From Sphingobacterium cavernae (lineage in GTDB: Bacteria > Bacteroidota > Bacteroidia > Sphingobacteriales > Sphingobacteriaceae), in contig NZ_VIQM01000040.1 of assembly GCF_008520265.1 (NCBI RefSeq), forward strand, positions 219,824-283,823: DNA of 64,000 nt. Reading direction: 5' to 3'. Below, piece after piece: positions 7,534-17,066 of this stretch; the stretch's first letter is position 1; every line of letters begins with the position of its first letter. The notes under the pieces were generated by a model that saw only the letters and a program-made list of their open reading frames with translations, ran no database searches and was not told the DNA's origin. The translations under genes and the position numbers were made by a program.

Positions 7534-8931
7534 TTATTTTAAACTTCCAACCATTTCTTCTGGTTTCACCCATTCGTCAAACTCTTCAGCTGTCACATAG
7601 CCTAATGCAATAGCTGTTTCTTTCAACGTAGAGTTGTTTTTGTGTGCTGTTTGTGCAATTTCAGCAGCTTTGTAGTATCCAATTTTAGTATTCAATGCTG
7701 TTACCAACATCAATGAATTGTCTACTAATTCTTTGATACGTGCATAATTAGGCTCGATACCTACAGCACAATGCTCTTCGAATGAAACACAAGCATCACC
7801 GATAAGACGAGCTGATTGTAAGAAATTAGCTGCCATTAATGGCTTGAAAACGTTCAATTCGTAATGACCTTGCGTACCACCAATAGTGATAGCGACATCA
7901 TTACCCATTACTTGCGCTGCTACCATTGTCAAAGCCTCACATTGCGTTGGGTTAACTTTACCGGGCATAATAGAAGAACCTGGTTCGTTTTCAGGGATTA
8001 AAATCTCCCCAATACCCGAACGAGGGCCTGAAGCCAACATACGAATATCGTTCGCAATTTTATTCAATGAAACGGCCAATTGCTTTAATGCGCCGTGTGT
8101 TTCTACAATAGCGTCGTGTGCCGCTAAAGCTTCGAATTTATTAGGTGCAGTCACAAATGGATGACCCGTAAATTCTTCTATATATTTAGCTACTACGACA
8201 TCATATCCAGCAGGTGTATTCAAACCAGTACCTACAGCAGTACCGCCCAAAGCAACTTCTGCTAAGTGAGCTAATGTGTTTTTAACCGCTTTGATGCCAT
8301 AGTTTAATTGCGCTACATAACCTGAAAGTTCTTGACCTAAAGTCAATGGCGTAGCATCCATCAAGTGTGTACGACCGATTTTCACCACGTTCATAAACTC
8401 TTGAGATTTACGTTGTAATGTATCACGTAATTTTTCTACACCAGGAATAGTGATTTCTACCACCGCTTTGTAAGCTGCGATGTGCATTCCCGTAGGGTAC
8501 GTATCGTTTGAAGATTGTGATTTGTTTACATCATCATTCGCTTTCAATACAGGCTCGCCTTCACCGATTTTGCCACCAGCCAATACTTGCGCACGGTTAG
8601 CCACAACCTCGTTTACGTTCATGTTGGATTGTGTACCTGAACCCGTTTGCCAGATTACCAATGGGAATTGATCATCCAATTTACCAGCTAAAATTTCGTC
8701 ACAAACTGCAGCAATAGCATCACGTTTTTCGATAGGTAATACGCCTAATTCGTGGTTTGCATACGCAGCAGCTTTTTTCAAATAAGCAAAACCCTCAATA
8801 ATTTCTTTCGGCATAGAGCCTGAAGGTCCGATTTTAAAGTTATTACGTGAACGTTCAGTTTGTGCACCCCAGTATTTGTCTGCAGGTACTTGAACTTCAC
8901 CCATTGTATCTTTTTCTATTCTGAATGACAT
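7534..8931 (-). CDS. fumC: Class II fumarate hydratase
   Basis: A 465-residue enzyme interconverting fumarate and L-malate in the TCA cycle, active as a homotetramer. It starts with the family pattern [20 protein letters not shown]. It carries the substrate-binding stretch [12 protein letters not shown], the [15 protein letters not shown] region, the [16 protein letters not shown] motif with the catalytic His, and the superfamily signature [13 protein letters not shown]. Length and motifs are complete. A good Bacteroidota promoter precedes it, and a lipoprotein gene follows after 5 bp, probably in the same transcript. Confidence 0.97.
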   Translation of the reverse strand: MSFRIEKDTMGEVQVPADKYWGAQTERSRNNFKIGPSGSMPKEIIEGFAYLKKAAAYANHELGVLPIEKRDAIAAVCDEILAGKLDDQFPLVIWQTGSGTQSNMNVNEVVANRAQVLAGGKIGEGEPVLKANDDVNKSQSSNDTYPTGMHIAAYKAVVEITIPGVEKLRDTLQRKSQEFMNVVKIGRTHLMDATPLTLGQELSGYVAQLNYGIKAVKNTLAHLAEVALGGTAVGTGLNTPAGYDVVVAKYIEEFTGHPFVTAPNKFEALAAHDAIVETHGALKQLAVSLNKIANDIRMLASGPRSGIGEILIPENEPGSSIMPGKVNPTQCEALTMVAAQVMGNDVAITIGGTQGHYELNVFKPLMAANFLQSARLIGDACVSFEEHCAVGIEPNYARIKELVDNSLMLVTALNTKIGYYKAAEIAQTAHKNNSTLKETAIALGYVTAEEFDEWVKPEEMVGSLK

Positions 8932-8959
8932 GATAGTAAAGTTTTATTTTTTTGTGTCC

Positions 8960-8990
8960 CAAAGTTACTGAATTATATATAGAATAGAAA
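8960..8990 (-). promoter_or_regulatory. fumC promoter, Bacteroidota type
   Basis: On the minus strand TTTC (8990-8987), a 19-nt spacer, then TAACTTTG (8967-8960) closely match the consensus TTTG-N19-TAnnTTTG. The element ends 28 nt upstream of the fumC ATG at 8931. Confidence 0.6.
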
Positions 8991-9067
8991 CTTGCAGCTG
9001 CATATGAAAAACAACATTATTGTCAAAAAATAGTATATTTAATAATCTTTCACTCTAATTATATGTT

Positions 9068-9568
9068 ATGATGAATGTTCATAAGTTAACAGGTTTTATT
9101 TTATCAGTTTGTGCTTTTATTCTTATTTTTTCATGTGTAGGCGAACGTGGTTCTGATACGGATAATTCAGATTCAATATCCGCTACACTTGATACGACTC
9201 AAACAATAGATAACGATGTTTTTGGTACGCTTTGGACGTATGATGCGGAGGGAGATAGTATGGTCAAAAATGATATTCCAGATGATTTGACTGTTTATTT
9301 TGTGATGGATGTGCTCAATAAACGATATGAAAAGTTAGACTTAAGTCTCTCAAGAACTTCTGCTGATACAGTATATGTCAAGTTAGGTGATGTTTCTTAT
9401 TTAGAACAATTGGGTTCGACAGGCAACTATGCTTTCATGGCTGAAGTTGTGTATTGTTTGACTGAAATTTCCACTGTTAATTTGGTAAAATTTGATTTTC
9501 CAGAATTGGATCATGCTTCACCAGGAATTTATAGAAGAGAAGACTTTGACAATAAAATCGTAGAATAA
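9068..9568 (+). CDS. Small lipoprotein of unknown function
   Basis: A 166-residue protein with a lipoprotein signal peptide ending in lipobox LIFSC (Cys23), followed by an acidic, Ser/Thr-rich linker (to about residue 50). The C-terminal part contains LTVYFVMDVLNKRYEK and FDFPELDHASPGIYRREDF and has no family I recognise. It is divergent from fumC and its stop codon abuts the stop of the convergent gene at 9569. Two adjacent ATGs (9068 and 9071) are possible starts. Confidence 0.7.
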   Translation: MMNVHKLTGFILSVCAFILIFSCVGERGSDTDNSDSISATLDTTQTIDNDVFGTLWTYDAEGDSMVKNDIPDDLTVYFVMDVLNKRYEKLDLSLSRTSADTVYVKLGDVSYLEQLGSTGNYAFMAEVVYCLTEISTVNLVKFDFPELDHASPGIYRREDFDNKIVE

Positions 9569-10147
9569 TTACACGCCCAGTCGCTTCTGCATATGTTCTT
9601 CGATATGATGAAACAATTGTCTTGGTTTTAAAGTGCGCCAAGGAATTTCATTCAAGAAGCCTCCAATGTTCAAATAATAATCAATATTCTGCGATTGCAA
9701 CTCTTCTATTACATGTTCTCGAAAATGCAAACCTGCAATCCAACCATCTTCAATGTCTTGAAACCATTCTTCGTAATAGGAATCATCAGAACCGTGGAAA
9801 TTTAGTACATTCTCACCTATTAAAATATATTTGGTAATGCCTTCGCCAATCATGATGTCGATTATCTCTCGCTTGAGCAGCATAATGTCATTGTAAATGG
9901 CGTCATTCCACTCTCCAATAAATTCAATAACAGCAAACTGTTTATCGTAATCCGTATAGATGACCTTCAGATAAAGTGTCTGTGAACCAAAGTCATCCCA
10001 TTGGGGATGTAAAAGGTAGTTATACACTTGTTTATCAAATTCGAACTCATTGTAAACCGTGCCGTAGAATGGAGATTTCTCATCATCCGCAGCAATATAG
10101 TCATGTCTCCAATTGTAGAAAGGTTCGATTTCGTGCATAAATTCCAA
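9569..10147 (-). CDS. Conserved hypothetical cytosolic protein
   Basis: A 192-residue soluble protein rich in Tyr, Asp, Glu and Trp, with no signal peptide and no domain I recognise. The sequence alternates acidic and aromatic residues (HEIEPFYNWRHDYIAADDE; YYEEWFQDIEDGWIAGLHF) and has a mid-protein alpha/beta-looking segment (YNDIMLLKREIIDIMIGEG ITKYILIGENVL). The C-terminal segment LNEIPWRTLKPRQLFHHI is basic. It is a single-gene unit whose stop directly abuts that of the convergent lipoprotein gene, with no space for a separate terminator. Confidence 0.7.
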   Translation of the reverse strand: MEFMHEIEPFYNWRHDYIAADDEKSPFYGTVYNEFEFDKQVYNYLLHPQWDDFGSQTLYLKVIYTDYDKQFAVIEFIGEWNDAIYNDIMLLKREIIDIMIGEGITKYILIGENVLNFHGSDDSYYEEWFQDIEDGWIAGLHFREHVIEELQSQNIDYYLNIGGFLNEIPWRTLKPRQLFHHIEEHMQKRLGV

Positions 10148-10275
10148 ATTAAATTCAAAGATTGGTAATTATTTATTGATAATAAAGAGATTGGAATACA
10201 ATTTGTTTTAATAAATATTGAATTATCTATACATTAAATAGAATTAACTGTTATTTTTGCTCACGCGTTTATTTC

Positions 10276-11892
10276 ATGCAAAAAGGTACTGGAAGGAATC
10301 TATTTGTAGCTGCTACTTATGCTGCTACGCTTTTACTCGGATTGATACTGGGGCAAAATTACGTTGCGCAACAGAATAACAATCCAGGTGTATCGCTTGT
10401 GCCGATTGGACTTTCGGATAATTCGTACAAAATCCAGCAAGTTCTTGATTTGCTGTCAAACTCGTATGTGGATAGTATTGATTTGGATTCTTTGCAGAAT
10501 GGCGCAATAAACCACATTATTTCGCACCTTGATCCATATTCCACGTATTTAGTTCCTAATGAGTCCAAAAATCAAAATGAACTTTTAGAAGGTACTTTCG
10601 AAGGTATAGGTTTAGATTTTTTTAATCTCAATGACACTTTACTGGTCGTTGGTGTGGTGGGAAATGGTCCCGCAGAAAAAGCAGGTTTGAAAGTAGGTGA
10701 TCGTATAATTCGTATTGATACGACATTTGTTTCTGGACGAAACATTGGACAAAAAGTTGTTGATCGATTGATGCGTGGCAAGAAAGGCTCTGTCGTAAAT
10801 ATATACGTGAATAGAGAAAACGCGCCATCGAACCAATTGTTTAAAGTGAAGCGGGACCAGATCAATGTGAGTTCTATCGATGCTTCGTATCTATTGGAAC
10901 CGCAAATTGGTTATGTGAAAATTAGACGGTTTGGTCTGAAGACTGCCGATGAATTTAAAACATCCATTACCGAACTTAAGAAACAGGGTGCTAGTAATTT
11001 AATCTTAGATTTGAGAGATAATGGTGGTGGTTATTTTCACATTGCCATAAAAATAGCAAGTGAATTTTTCGCGGATAAGAAGCTATTGGTGTACACGCAG
11101 GGTGCTCATGAGACAAAGAGGGAATATTTTTCAGATGGAAATGGAAATTTTGCATCCGGTAAATTGGTTGTTTTAGTTAACGAATCTTCGGCTTCCGCTT
11201 CAGAAATCGTTGCGGGTGCATTGCAAGATTGGGATCGCGCTACTGTCGTAGGACGTCGTTCCTACGGGAAAGGCATTGTGCAGGAGCAATTTGATTTCTT
11301 GGATGGTTCACGCATTAATTTGAGTATTTCCCGTTATTATACGCCTTTAGGACGATCTATTCAACGCAAGTATACGGCAAACTGGTCTAATATGGTTGAT
11401 TATGTGACTATGTATAGAGGATTGTGGGCTTTGGATACAACATATACCAGCAATCAAATTTTCAAAACTTTGGCAGGGCGTGAATTATTCAGTGGAGGTG
11501 GTATTAGTCCAGATGTGACTATAAATATCGATTCCAATGCGACTAGCCTGTTGTACCAAGAAATTCTGAAATCCAGTTATATCGAGCAGTTCGTCTACGA
11601 AAGATTTACAAAGCTGTTGCCCGCATATTCAATTGAGAATTTCCTGCAAGGTTATAGACTTCCACAGCAAGAATATGATACGTTTATAGAATACCTGAAA
11701 CAACGTGGTCTCGTGATCAGCGAACGTAAGAAACGTGATCTATTAAAACTTATTCAATCGGATATAGAAGCAATAGTTGGACGTTATTATTTTGGCAGAG
11801 AAGCTTATTTCAAGGTTAAAAATAGATATGATAATTTTGTGGAAGTTGGATTGTTGCTTTTGCGTCCCGCGCCTACTGATGCTGCTTCTTAA
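10276..11892 (+). CDS. S41 family C-terminal processing protease (CtpA-like)
   Basis: A 538-residue membrane-anchored periplasmic protease. An N-terminal hydrophobic segment (about 10-30) is followed by a PDZ domain (about 105-195, containing GPAEKAGLKVGDRI) and the S41 catalytic domain. The catalytic Ser lies in NESSASASEI (residues 302-311) and the general base Lys in SYGKGIVQE (K332). Family members trim C termini of envelope proteins and take part in quality control. The roughly 150-residue C-terminal extension is typical of Bacteroidota homologues. The gene overlaps the convergent gene by 4 bp. Confidence 0.93.
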   Translation: MQKGTGRNLFVAATYAATLLLGLILGQNYVAQQNNNPGVSLVPIGLSDNSYKIQQVLDLLSNSYVDSIDLDSLQNGAINHIISHLDPYSTYLVPNESKNQNELLEGTFEGIGLDFFNLNDTLLVVGVVGNGPAEKAGLKVGDRIIRIDTTFVSGRNIGQKVVDRLMRGKKGSVVNIYVNRENAPSNQLFKVKRDQINVSSIDASYLLEPQIGYVKIRRFGLKTADEFKTSITELKKQGASNLILDLRDNGGGYFHIAIKIASEFFADKKLLVYTQGAHETKREYFSDGNGNFASGKLVVLVNESSASASEIVAGALQDWDRATVVGRRSYGKGIVQEQFDFLDGSRINLSISRYYTPLGRSIQRKYTANWSNMVDYVTMYRGLWALDTTYTSNQIFKTLAGRELFSGGGISPDVTINIDSNATSLLYQEILKSSYIEQFVYERFTKLLPAYSIENFLQGYRLPQQEYDTFIEYLKQRGLVISERKKRDLLKLIQSDIEAIVGRYYFGREAYFKVKNRYDNFVEVGLLLLRPAPTDAAS

Positions 11893-13007
11893 TAAATCAA
11901 ATCGGCCCAAATAGGGTAGTGATCGGATAATTTTTCCTTAAGAATACCGTAATCATCTATATTAATCCTCTTGTCAGTCATGATATAATCAATTTGGAAG
12001 ATGGGTAAAATGCCGAAATAGGTCACTCCCCAACCAAACCCCTTTTCTTGAAAAGCATTATTCATATTCTTACTTAAAAGATTGACACTGTAGGACATTG
12101 GCGTATCGTTAAAATCGCCCATTACAATATAAGGATATGGACAGCTTGAAATGTGTTTGACCAGTGTGCTCGCCTGATTACTGCGACTCGTAAACGCTCT
12201 TTTTAATTTACGCCCTAATTTCTTAGTTTGCTCTTCGTTTTTCACCTGTTCGGTTGGAGATTTTTGAATGAAGTCTTTATCTTCTTCTTGCAATGCAAAG
12301 GAGCGTAAATGCACATTGTACACGCGTAGCGTATCTGCTTCACGTTTGATATCTGCGAAGATAATACGGTTAACACCATATCCATTTTCTTCTATCGCTC
12401 CTGAATTGATTATCGGATATTTCGAATATATGGCTTGTCCATATCCTTCGTAATCATTTTTTTGGAAGGGTTCGAAGTAATAATCCTCAAAGTCCCCTTC
12501 GTCTCTAAGTGTTTTTGTAAATTGTTTAGAACCTTTTAGTCTACTGTAAAATTCTTGGAAGCAGGCTACATCGGGATTTATAGTTCGTACGAATTCAATT
12601 GTTTCTTCCCTAAACTTATTTTTTTTGTTGTCGTAATGTTGAAAGAGGTGCACATTAAAACTCATGACACGAACGATTGTATCCGCTTTGATAAGAATTT
12701 TATCGTTTTTATTTTTAAAATTTATATGTTGAGTTAGGAAAGACCAGCCAGCTACAATCGCAAGTAGACTTAATAATGCATTTCGTTTTTTACGTAAAAG
12801 CCAATAAACAATAAAGCCACAATTGATAAATAAAATGGGTGGATAAGCTAGTCCAAAGAATGCAATAATCCAAAATTCGCGTGGGTCAATAAAAGAAGCA
12901 CAATAACTCAATAGCAAAGCTACTACAGCCAAAACATTAGCCGTAAAAACTGTCTTGCTAAAGAAACCGAGTTTTTTCTTACGTAAAAACGGTTGGTTTT
13001 TCATCAA
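11889..13007 (-). CDS. Membrane-anchored endonuclease/exonuclease/phosphatase family protein
   Basis: A 372-residue protein with three hydrophobic segments in the first 100 residues and an EEP-superfamily domain (PF03372) after them. The family motifs are present in order: VMSFNVHLF, DVACFQEF (metal-ligand Glu), YNVHLRS, IVMGDFNDTP and SDHYPIWADL (catalytic Asp-His). EEP members cleave phosphodiester bonds in nucleic acids, phospholipids or inositol phosphates; the substrate is unknown. It overlaps the rhomboid-like gene upstream by 4 bp, so it is the last gene of a probable rhomboid-rhomboid-EEP operon. Confidence 0.88.
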   Translation of the reverse strand: MMKNQPFLRKKKLGFFSKTVFTANVLAVVALLLSYCASFIDPREFWIIAFFGLAYPPILFINCGFIVYWLLRKKRNALLSLLAIVAGWSFLTQHINFKNKNDKILIKADTIVRVMSFNVHLFQHYDNKKNKFREETIEFVRTINPDVACFQEFYSRLKGSKQFTKTLRDEGDFEDYYFEPFQKNDYEGYGQAIYSKYPIINSGAIEENGYGVNRIIFADIKREADTLRVYNVHLRSFALQEEDKDFIQKSPTEQVKNEEQTKKLGRKLKRAFTSRSNQASTLVKHISSCPYPYIVMGDFNDTPMSYSVNLLSKNMNNAFQEKGFGWGVTYFGILPIFQIDYIMTDKRINIDDYGILKEKLSDHYPIWADLIY

Positions 13008-13873
13008 TCTCCTTTTTTGCTCGCGCGAAATAGCATTTCTTTCTCTCGAGGAGTAAGACTTTCATAGCCTTTGAGCGAAATTTTATCTAATATTTGGTCA
13101 ATCTGTTGTTGATCTGGATATTCCTGATCCTTGGTTTTGCTTGTTTGTGCGAAATTTCCTTTTACTACTTTCAGTTTGCTGTTTTTCCTTTGGAAGATTA
13201 AGCTCCAATCTTTTCCACGTTGCAATTGTCTCGTAAACAACATTCCTGCAAACACAACGATTAAATAACTCAATGCAGCAGCTTTATTTGTTGTCACTAA
13301 GAAAGCGAATTGAAGTCCTAAATAGACAGCTGCAATCCATTTGAATTTGATTGTGCCTAACAGCAATAGACGCAGTTCGGAATTCGGTACTAATAACGAT
13401 AAACTACTTATCATAGCACCAATTCCAAAAGCAATTGTACTCCATGTTAATCCTGGCGTATTGAAATAGGGAATAAACCCAAGCGCCAAAAATAATAGTG
13501 CTCCGAGTGTTAATCCACCAATTAAAACGGTGTTTAATTGATGTTTACTTAGAAAATTTAAATATAGATTGCCAATCCAATACAACCAGAGGCAGTCAAA
13601 AAGTAAATTCCAGAGACTCGAATAAATAAAAGGATGTACGAAGAATGACCAAGGCTGTGCTATGAAATCTTGTATGCCGATAGGTAGCACAGTTTTATTT
13701 AACAGTAAATTATACAAATCCACTGAAGTAGTCTCCGAAAAGGTAAGAAGGTCAAAAATATGCAAGAGAATGAATAGGACAACTTGTCCTGTAATAACAT
13801 ACGGGATAATGGATGTCGTTTTGTAAGTGTCTCTTAAAAATGTTTTCAAGACATTCTCTTTCATGTTATTCAT
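13004..13873 (-). CDS. Rhomboid-like protein, probably catalytically inactive
   Basis: A 289-residue protein with about six membrane helices and a charged cytosolic tail (about 215-289). Its layout follows the true rhomboid encoded just upstream: QPWSFFVHPFIYSSLWNLLF matches the QPISYMFMHGGFTHMFFNMF segment, keeping the His and Asn of the oxyanion region (H80, N89). The GASGAIFG active-site loop is replaced by TWSTIAFG (Ser145 kept, glycines lost), and the AHVGGALFG helix with the catalytic His has no His. I infer a pseudoprotease, perhaps a partner or substrate adaptor of its neighbour. Only 2 bp separate the two genes. Confidence 0.75.
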   Translation of the reverse strand: MNNMKENVLKTFLRDTYKTTSIIPYVITGQVVLFILLHIFDLLTFSETTSVDLYNLLLNKTVLPIGIQDFIAQPWSFFVHPFIYSSLWNLLFDCLWLYWIGNLYLNFLSKHQLNTVLIGGLTLGALLFLALGFIPYFNTPGLTWSTIAFGIGAMISSLSLLVPNSELRLLLLGTIKFKWIAAVYLGLQFAFLVTTNKAAALSYLIVVFAGMLFTRQLQRGKDWSLIFQRKNSKLKVVKGNFAQTSKTKDQEYPDQQQIDQILDKISLKGYESLTPREKEMLFRASKKGD

Positions 13874-13875
13874 TG

Positions 13876-14589
13876 TTAATAATATCCTTTTTTATAGCCC
13901 CACATCTTAATCATAAGATAACCGAATAAAGCACCACCAACATGTGCTAGATGCGCTATGGATGAACCAGAATTATTAAAACCTAAGTAAATTTCGATTA
14001 AAATATATCCGCCTACAAAGTATTTAGCTTTGATAGGAACAGGAATAAACATAAAGTAAAGCGGCATATTTGGGTAGAAATAAGCAAATGACAATAATAA
14101 ACCAAATATTGCACCCGATGCTCCAACCATTGGAGTTGCGTATATTGATCCCAATTTCCCTAATTCATCACCAGTAAGCGGTAATTGAGATGAAATACGA
14201 TTCGCTGCTAAATCTAGATTTATTGATTCTGCTGCAAATGGAGAACCAATGATTTGAGAAACTTCAACAGCTTGAACGCCGTATTGTAATACCAAAGCAC
14301 CTAATGCCGTAATTAGATAATAGTTTAAAAACCGTTTTGAACCAAACATTTGTTCGATTACAGGTCCAAACATGACTAAAGCAAACATATTAAAAAACAT
14401 ATGTGTAAATCCACCATGCATAAACATATAGCTGATTGGCTGCCATACTTCAAAAAATGGTGAATCAGGATAATACACACCTAATAAACGGTTTGCATTT
14501 GGAAATATCATAGTGCCCACAAAACAAATGATATTTATTATCAATAAGTTTTTGACTACAGGCGAAAGGTTTCCTAAAATATTATTCAT
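13876..14589 (-). CDS. Rhomboid intramembrane serine protease
   Basis: A 237-residue, six-helix intramembrane protease. The catalytic dyad is visible as Ser158 in VGASGAIFG and His216 in AHLAHVGGALFG, and the supporting residues H58, H63 and N67 occur in MHGGFTHMFFNMF. Rhomboids cleave transmembrane segments of membrane proteins; substrates in Bacteroidota are largely unknown. It is followed closely by the apparently inactive paralogue, and lies 14 bp downstream of mutL, so it may be co-transcribed with mutL. Confidence 0.93.
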   Translation of the reverse strand: MNNILGNLSPVVKNLLIINIICFVGTMIFPNANRLLGVYYPDSPFFEVWQPISYMFMHGGFTHMFFNMFALVMFGPVIEQMFGSKRFLNYYLITALGALVLQYGVQAVEVSQIIGSPFAAESINLDLAANRISSQLPLTGDELGKLGSIYATPMVGASGAIFGLLLSFAYFYPNMPLYFMFIPVPIKAKYFVGGYILIEIYLGFNNSGSSIAHLAHVGGALFGYLMIKMWGYKKGYY

Positions 14590-14603
14590 CTAATTTAATA
14601 CGA

Positions 14604-16484
14604 TTAAATTTTGTCAAATTTTTCCATCAATTCTGCTAGTGTGAGCGTGATGATGGTTGGTTTTCCATGTACAGATATATTTGGGCTTTCGCACGCAAAT
14701 AATTTGTCAATTAATTCTTCAATAGCATCGTTATTCAACGCGATTCCCGCTTTTATGGCTGCACTTTTAGCCAAAGATTTAGCAAGATGGTCTCTTTTGT
14801 CTACTTTTAGTTCTGTGCGATTATGTTTATAATCTTCCAAAAGTTGTTCAATAATCTGCTTTTCGTTGATATTATTTCCCAAATCTGCTGGAATTCCATC
14901 TACAATATAAGTAGTTTTTCCGAAAGGTCTTAATTGAAAGCCTAAAGTTTGTAATTCGGGAAGAATATCATCCATCAACTCAAAATCCGAAGGGGATAAA
15001 TCTATCGTCGTCGGAAACAAAGATTGTTGACTACTACCTTGATTATTTTCCAATTGCTCTTTGTATTGCTCGAACAAAATACGCTCATGCGCGGCTTGTT
15101 GATCAATCAGCATAATGCCAGAATGAATTTGCGAAACGATATATCTATTGTGTATCTGGAAAAAACTTTTTTTCGATTCTGCTTTCGGAATGATTACAGG
15201 TCGCTCATCTGTTTCTTGCTCTTCTTTATCCAATAAAGGCAATTGCGTAGCTGTTTCTGTTTCTGTGATTTGATACAGTGAATCCCAATTTTTAGGAACG
15301 GCCTCGCGTTCGAATCGTGAACTATAATCATTTGATCGTGAATTATTTGAAGGCCTTAAAGAACCGATTTCACTTTCGAAAGGATTAAAATTTGGATTAA
15401 ACGTAATTGTAGGCGCTTGTATTTCATCAATAGGCTTAGAGGAAATCATTCCACTAAAGCTTGTTTCTTGATCAAAATCAAGTGATGGCGTAATATTATA
15501 ACGCCCTAATGAACGTTTTACGGCAGAACGAATTATCGCATAGATTGCTTTATCGTCCTCGTATTTGATCTCTGTTTTTGTAGGATGTACGTTGATATCA
15601 ATTTTGGATGGATCAATATCGATAAACAATACATACATAGGAAAAGTCTCCGAAGGTAAAATCTCTTCATACGCATTCATCACGGCATGATTCAAGTACG
15701 GATCACGGATAAAGCGTTTGTTTACGAAGAAAAATTGCTCACCTCTAGTTTTCTTGGCATATTCTGGTTTGCCAATAAAACCAGTTAAATTTATAATCGA
15801 AGTTTCTTCTTCTACAGGAACTAATTTTTGGTTATAATTATTCCCAAAAAGATGCACAATTCGTTGCTTTAGAGTGCCGGGAGTCAAATGAAACAATTCA
15901 TTATTTTCACTATGAAGACTCAAGAAAATTTCTGGATTAGCTAAAGCGATGCGTTGAAATTCGTCTATAATGTGTCGCATTTCCACAGAATTGCTTTTTA
16001 GAAAATTTCTACGCGCTGGAATATTGTAAAAAAGATTTTTTACTGAAATACTTGTGCCAGCAGGCAATGCTTCTGGAAATTGATTGACTACTTTGGTACC
16101 TTCAATCTGAACAACTGTCCCCAATTCATCCTCAATGCGTCTTGTCTTCAATTCAACTTGCGCAATAGCGGCGATAGATGCCATAGCTTCTCCGCGAAAT
16201 CCCATCGAACGGATGGCAAACAAATCTTCAGCTTTACGTATTTTGCTGGTTGCATGACGCTCGAAGCATAATCGTGCGTCCGTAACACTCATTCCACAGC
16301 CATTATCAATGACTTGAATTAACGTTTTTCCAGCATCTTTGACAATAAGTTTTATACGATCCGCACCAGCGTCAATAGCGTTCTCAATCAGTTCTTTGAC
16401 AGCTGAAGCGGGTCTTTGTACCACTTCTCCAGCAGCAATTTGATTGGCTACTGCATCAGGAAGCAATTGAATAATATCCGACAT
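14604..16484 (-). CDS. mutL: DNA mismatch repair protein MutL
   Basis: A 626-residue GHKL ATPase of mismatch repair that links MutS recognition to downstream nicking. The N-terminal ATPase shows IAAGEVVQRPASAVKEL, the DNGCGM motif and ATSKIRKAEDL ... GFRGEAMASI. The dimerisation domain (about 445-625) contains IDQQAAHERILFE, the metal-binding endonuclease motif (DQHAAxER class), in the variant DQQAAHERI. It ends with a conserved CPHGRP-like region as ISVHGKPTI without the Cys-Pro. I chose the ATG at 16484, not the TTG at 16493, because the TTG lies inside the TAACTTTG promoter element. Confidence 0.95.
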   Translation of the reverse strand: MSDIIQLLPDAVANQIAAGEVVQRPASAVKELIENAIDAGADRIKLIVKDAGKTLIQVIDNGCGMSVTDARLCFERHATSKIRKAEDLFAIRSMGFRGEAMASIAAIAQVELKTRRIEDELGTVVQIEGTKVVNQFPEALPAGTSISVKNLFYNIPARRNFLKSNSVEMRHIIDEFQRIALANPEIFLSLHSENNELFHLTPGTLKQRIVHLFGNNYNQKLVPVEEETSIINLTGFIGKPEYAKKTRGEQFFFVNKRFIRDPYLNHAVMNAYEEILPSETFPMYVLFIDIDPSKIDINVHPTKTEIKYEDDKAIYAIIRSAVKRSLGRYNITPSLDFDQETSFSGMISSKPIDEIQAPTITFNPNFNPFESEIGSLRPSNNSRSNDYSSRFEREAVPKNWDSLYQITETETATQLPLLDKEEQETDERPVIIPKAESKKSFFQIHNRYIVSQIHSGIMLIDQQAAHERILFEQYKEQLENNQGSSQQSLFPTTIDLSPSDFELMDDILPELQTLGFQLRPFGKTTYIVDGIPADLGNNINEKQIIEQLLEDYKHNRTELKVDKRDHLAKSLAKSAAIKAGIALNNDAIEELIDKLFACESPNISVHGKPTIITLTLAELMEKFDKI

Positions 16485-16490
16485 ACGGCA

Positions 16491-16498
16491 CAAAGTTA
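16491..16498 (-). promoter_or_regulatory. mutL -7 promoter element
   Basis: Minus-strand TAACTTTG matches TAnnTTTG and ends 6 nt before the mutL ATG, implying a near-leaderless mRNA. It also decides the start codon, since the alternative TTG overlaps it. Confidence 0.5.
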
Positions 16499-16544
16499 CA
16501 AAAAATAATATGGCTAATTATTTGTCTAATGTATAATCTACAGC

Positions 16545-16575
16545 ATAAAAAAAGGCAGCCAAAGCCGCCTTTTAT
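16545..16575 (-). terminator. Intrinsic terminator of the Lrp-family gene
   Basis: Read on the minus strand, AAAAGGCGGC, a short loop and GCTGCCTTTTTTT form a stem with one mismatch and a T7 tract, 20 bp after the regulator's stop codon. Confidence 0.8.
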
Positions 16576-16595
16576 AACTGTTTAAAAGTCAATCA

Positions 16596-17066
16596 CTAGA
16601 GTGTAATTTGACGTTTTATACTTTCTTCTAACGAGATAATTGTTTCTGTACGTTGAATACCTTTTAGTCCTTGTATATCTTCATTCAATACTTTACGAAG
16701 ATGTGCTGTATCGCGACATACAATTTTTGCAAACATACTGTATTGTCCCGTGCAATAATGCAACTCAACAACCTCTTTGATGTTTTTCAATTGTGCTACT
16801 GCATCCGAATATTGAGATCCTTTTTCTAAGTAAATTCCCAAAAAGGCAGTAATATCAAATCCTACTTTCTGTGGATTAATAATTAAATTTGAACCATGAA
16901 TAATCCCTAGTTCTTCCATCTTCTTCATGCGAACATGAATTGTACCACCTGATACAATTAATTTTTTCGCAATTTCAGTGTATGGAATCGATGCATCTTC
17001 CATTAAAATGGACAAGATTTGAACATCAAGATTGTCTAAATCGTAATTAGAATAATTTTTTTCCAT
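16596..17066 (-). CDS. Lrp/AsnC family transcriptional regulator
   Basis: A 156-residue feast/famine regulator. The N-terminal winged HTH (about 10-60) contains LDNLDVQILSILMEDASIPY and the recognition region VSGGTIHVRMKKMEELGII; the C-terminal alpha/beta RAM (AsnC_trans_reg) domain (about 70-150) carries VVELHYCTGQYSMFAKIVC and ends in the tail LEESIKRQITL. Such proteins form dimers and higher oligomers that bind amino acids. I chose the ATG at 17066 (MEKNYSNYDL) over the TTG frame extension to 17087. The target genes are unknown; the divergent neighbour at 17375 is a candidate. Confidence 0.92.
   Translation of the reverse strand: MEKNYSNYDLDNLDVQILSILMEDASIPYTEIAKKLIVSGGTIHVRMKKMEELGIIHGSNLIINPQKVGFDITAFLGIYLEKGSQYSDAVAQLKNIKEVVELHYCTGQYSMFAKIVCRDTAHLRKVLNEDIQGLKGIQRTETIISLEESIKRQITL

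Noticed and set aside
16485..16493. TTG start at 16493 for mutL
   Set aside because: The TTG lies inside the TAACTTTG promoter element; the ATG at 16484 begins the conserved sequence.
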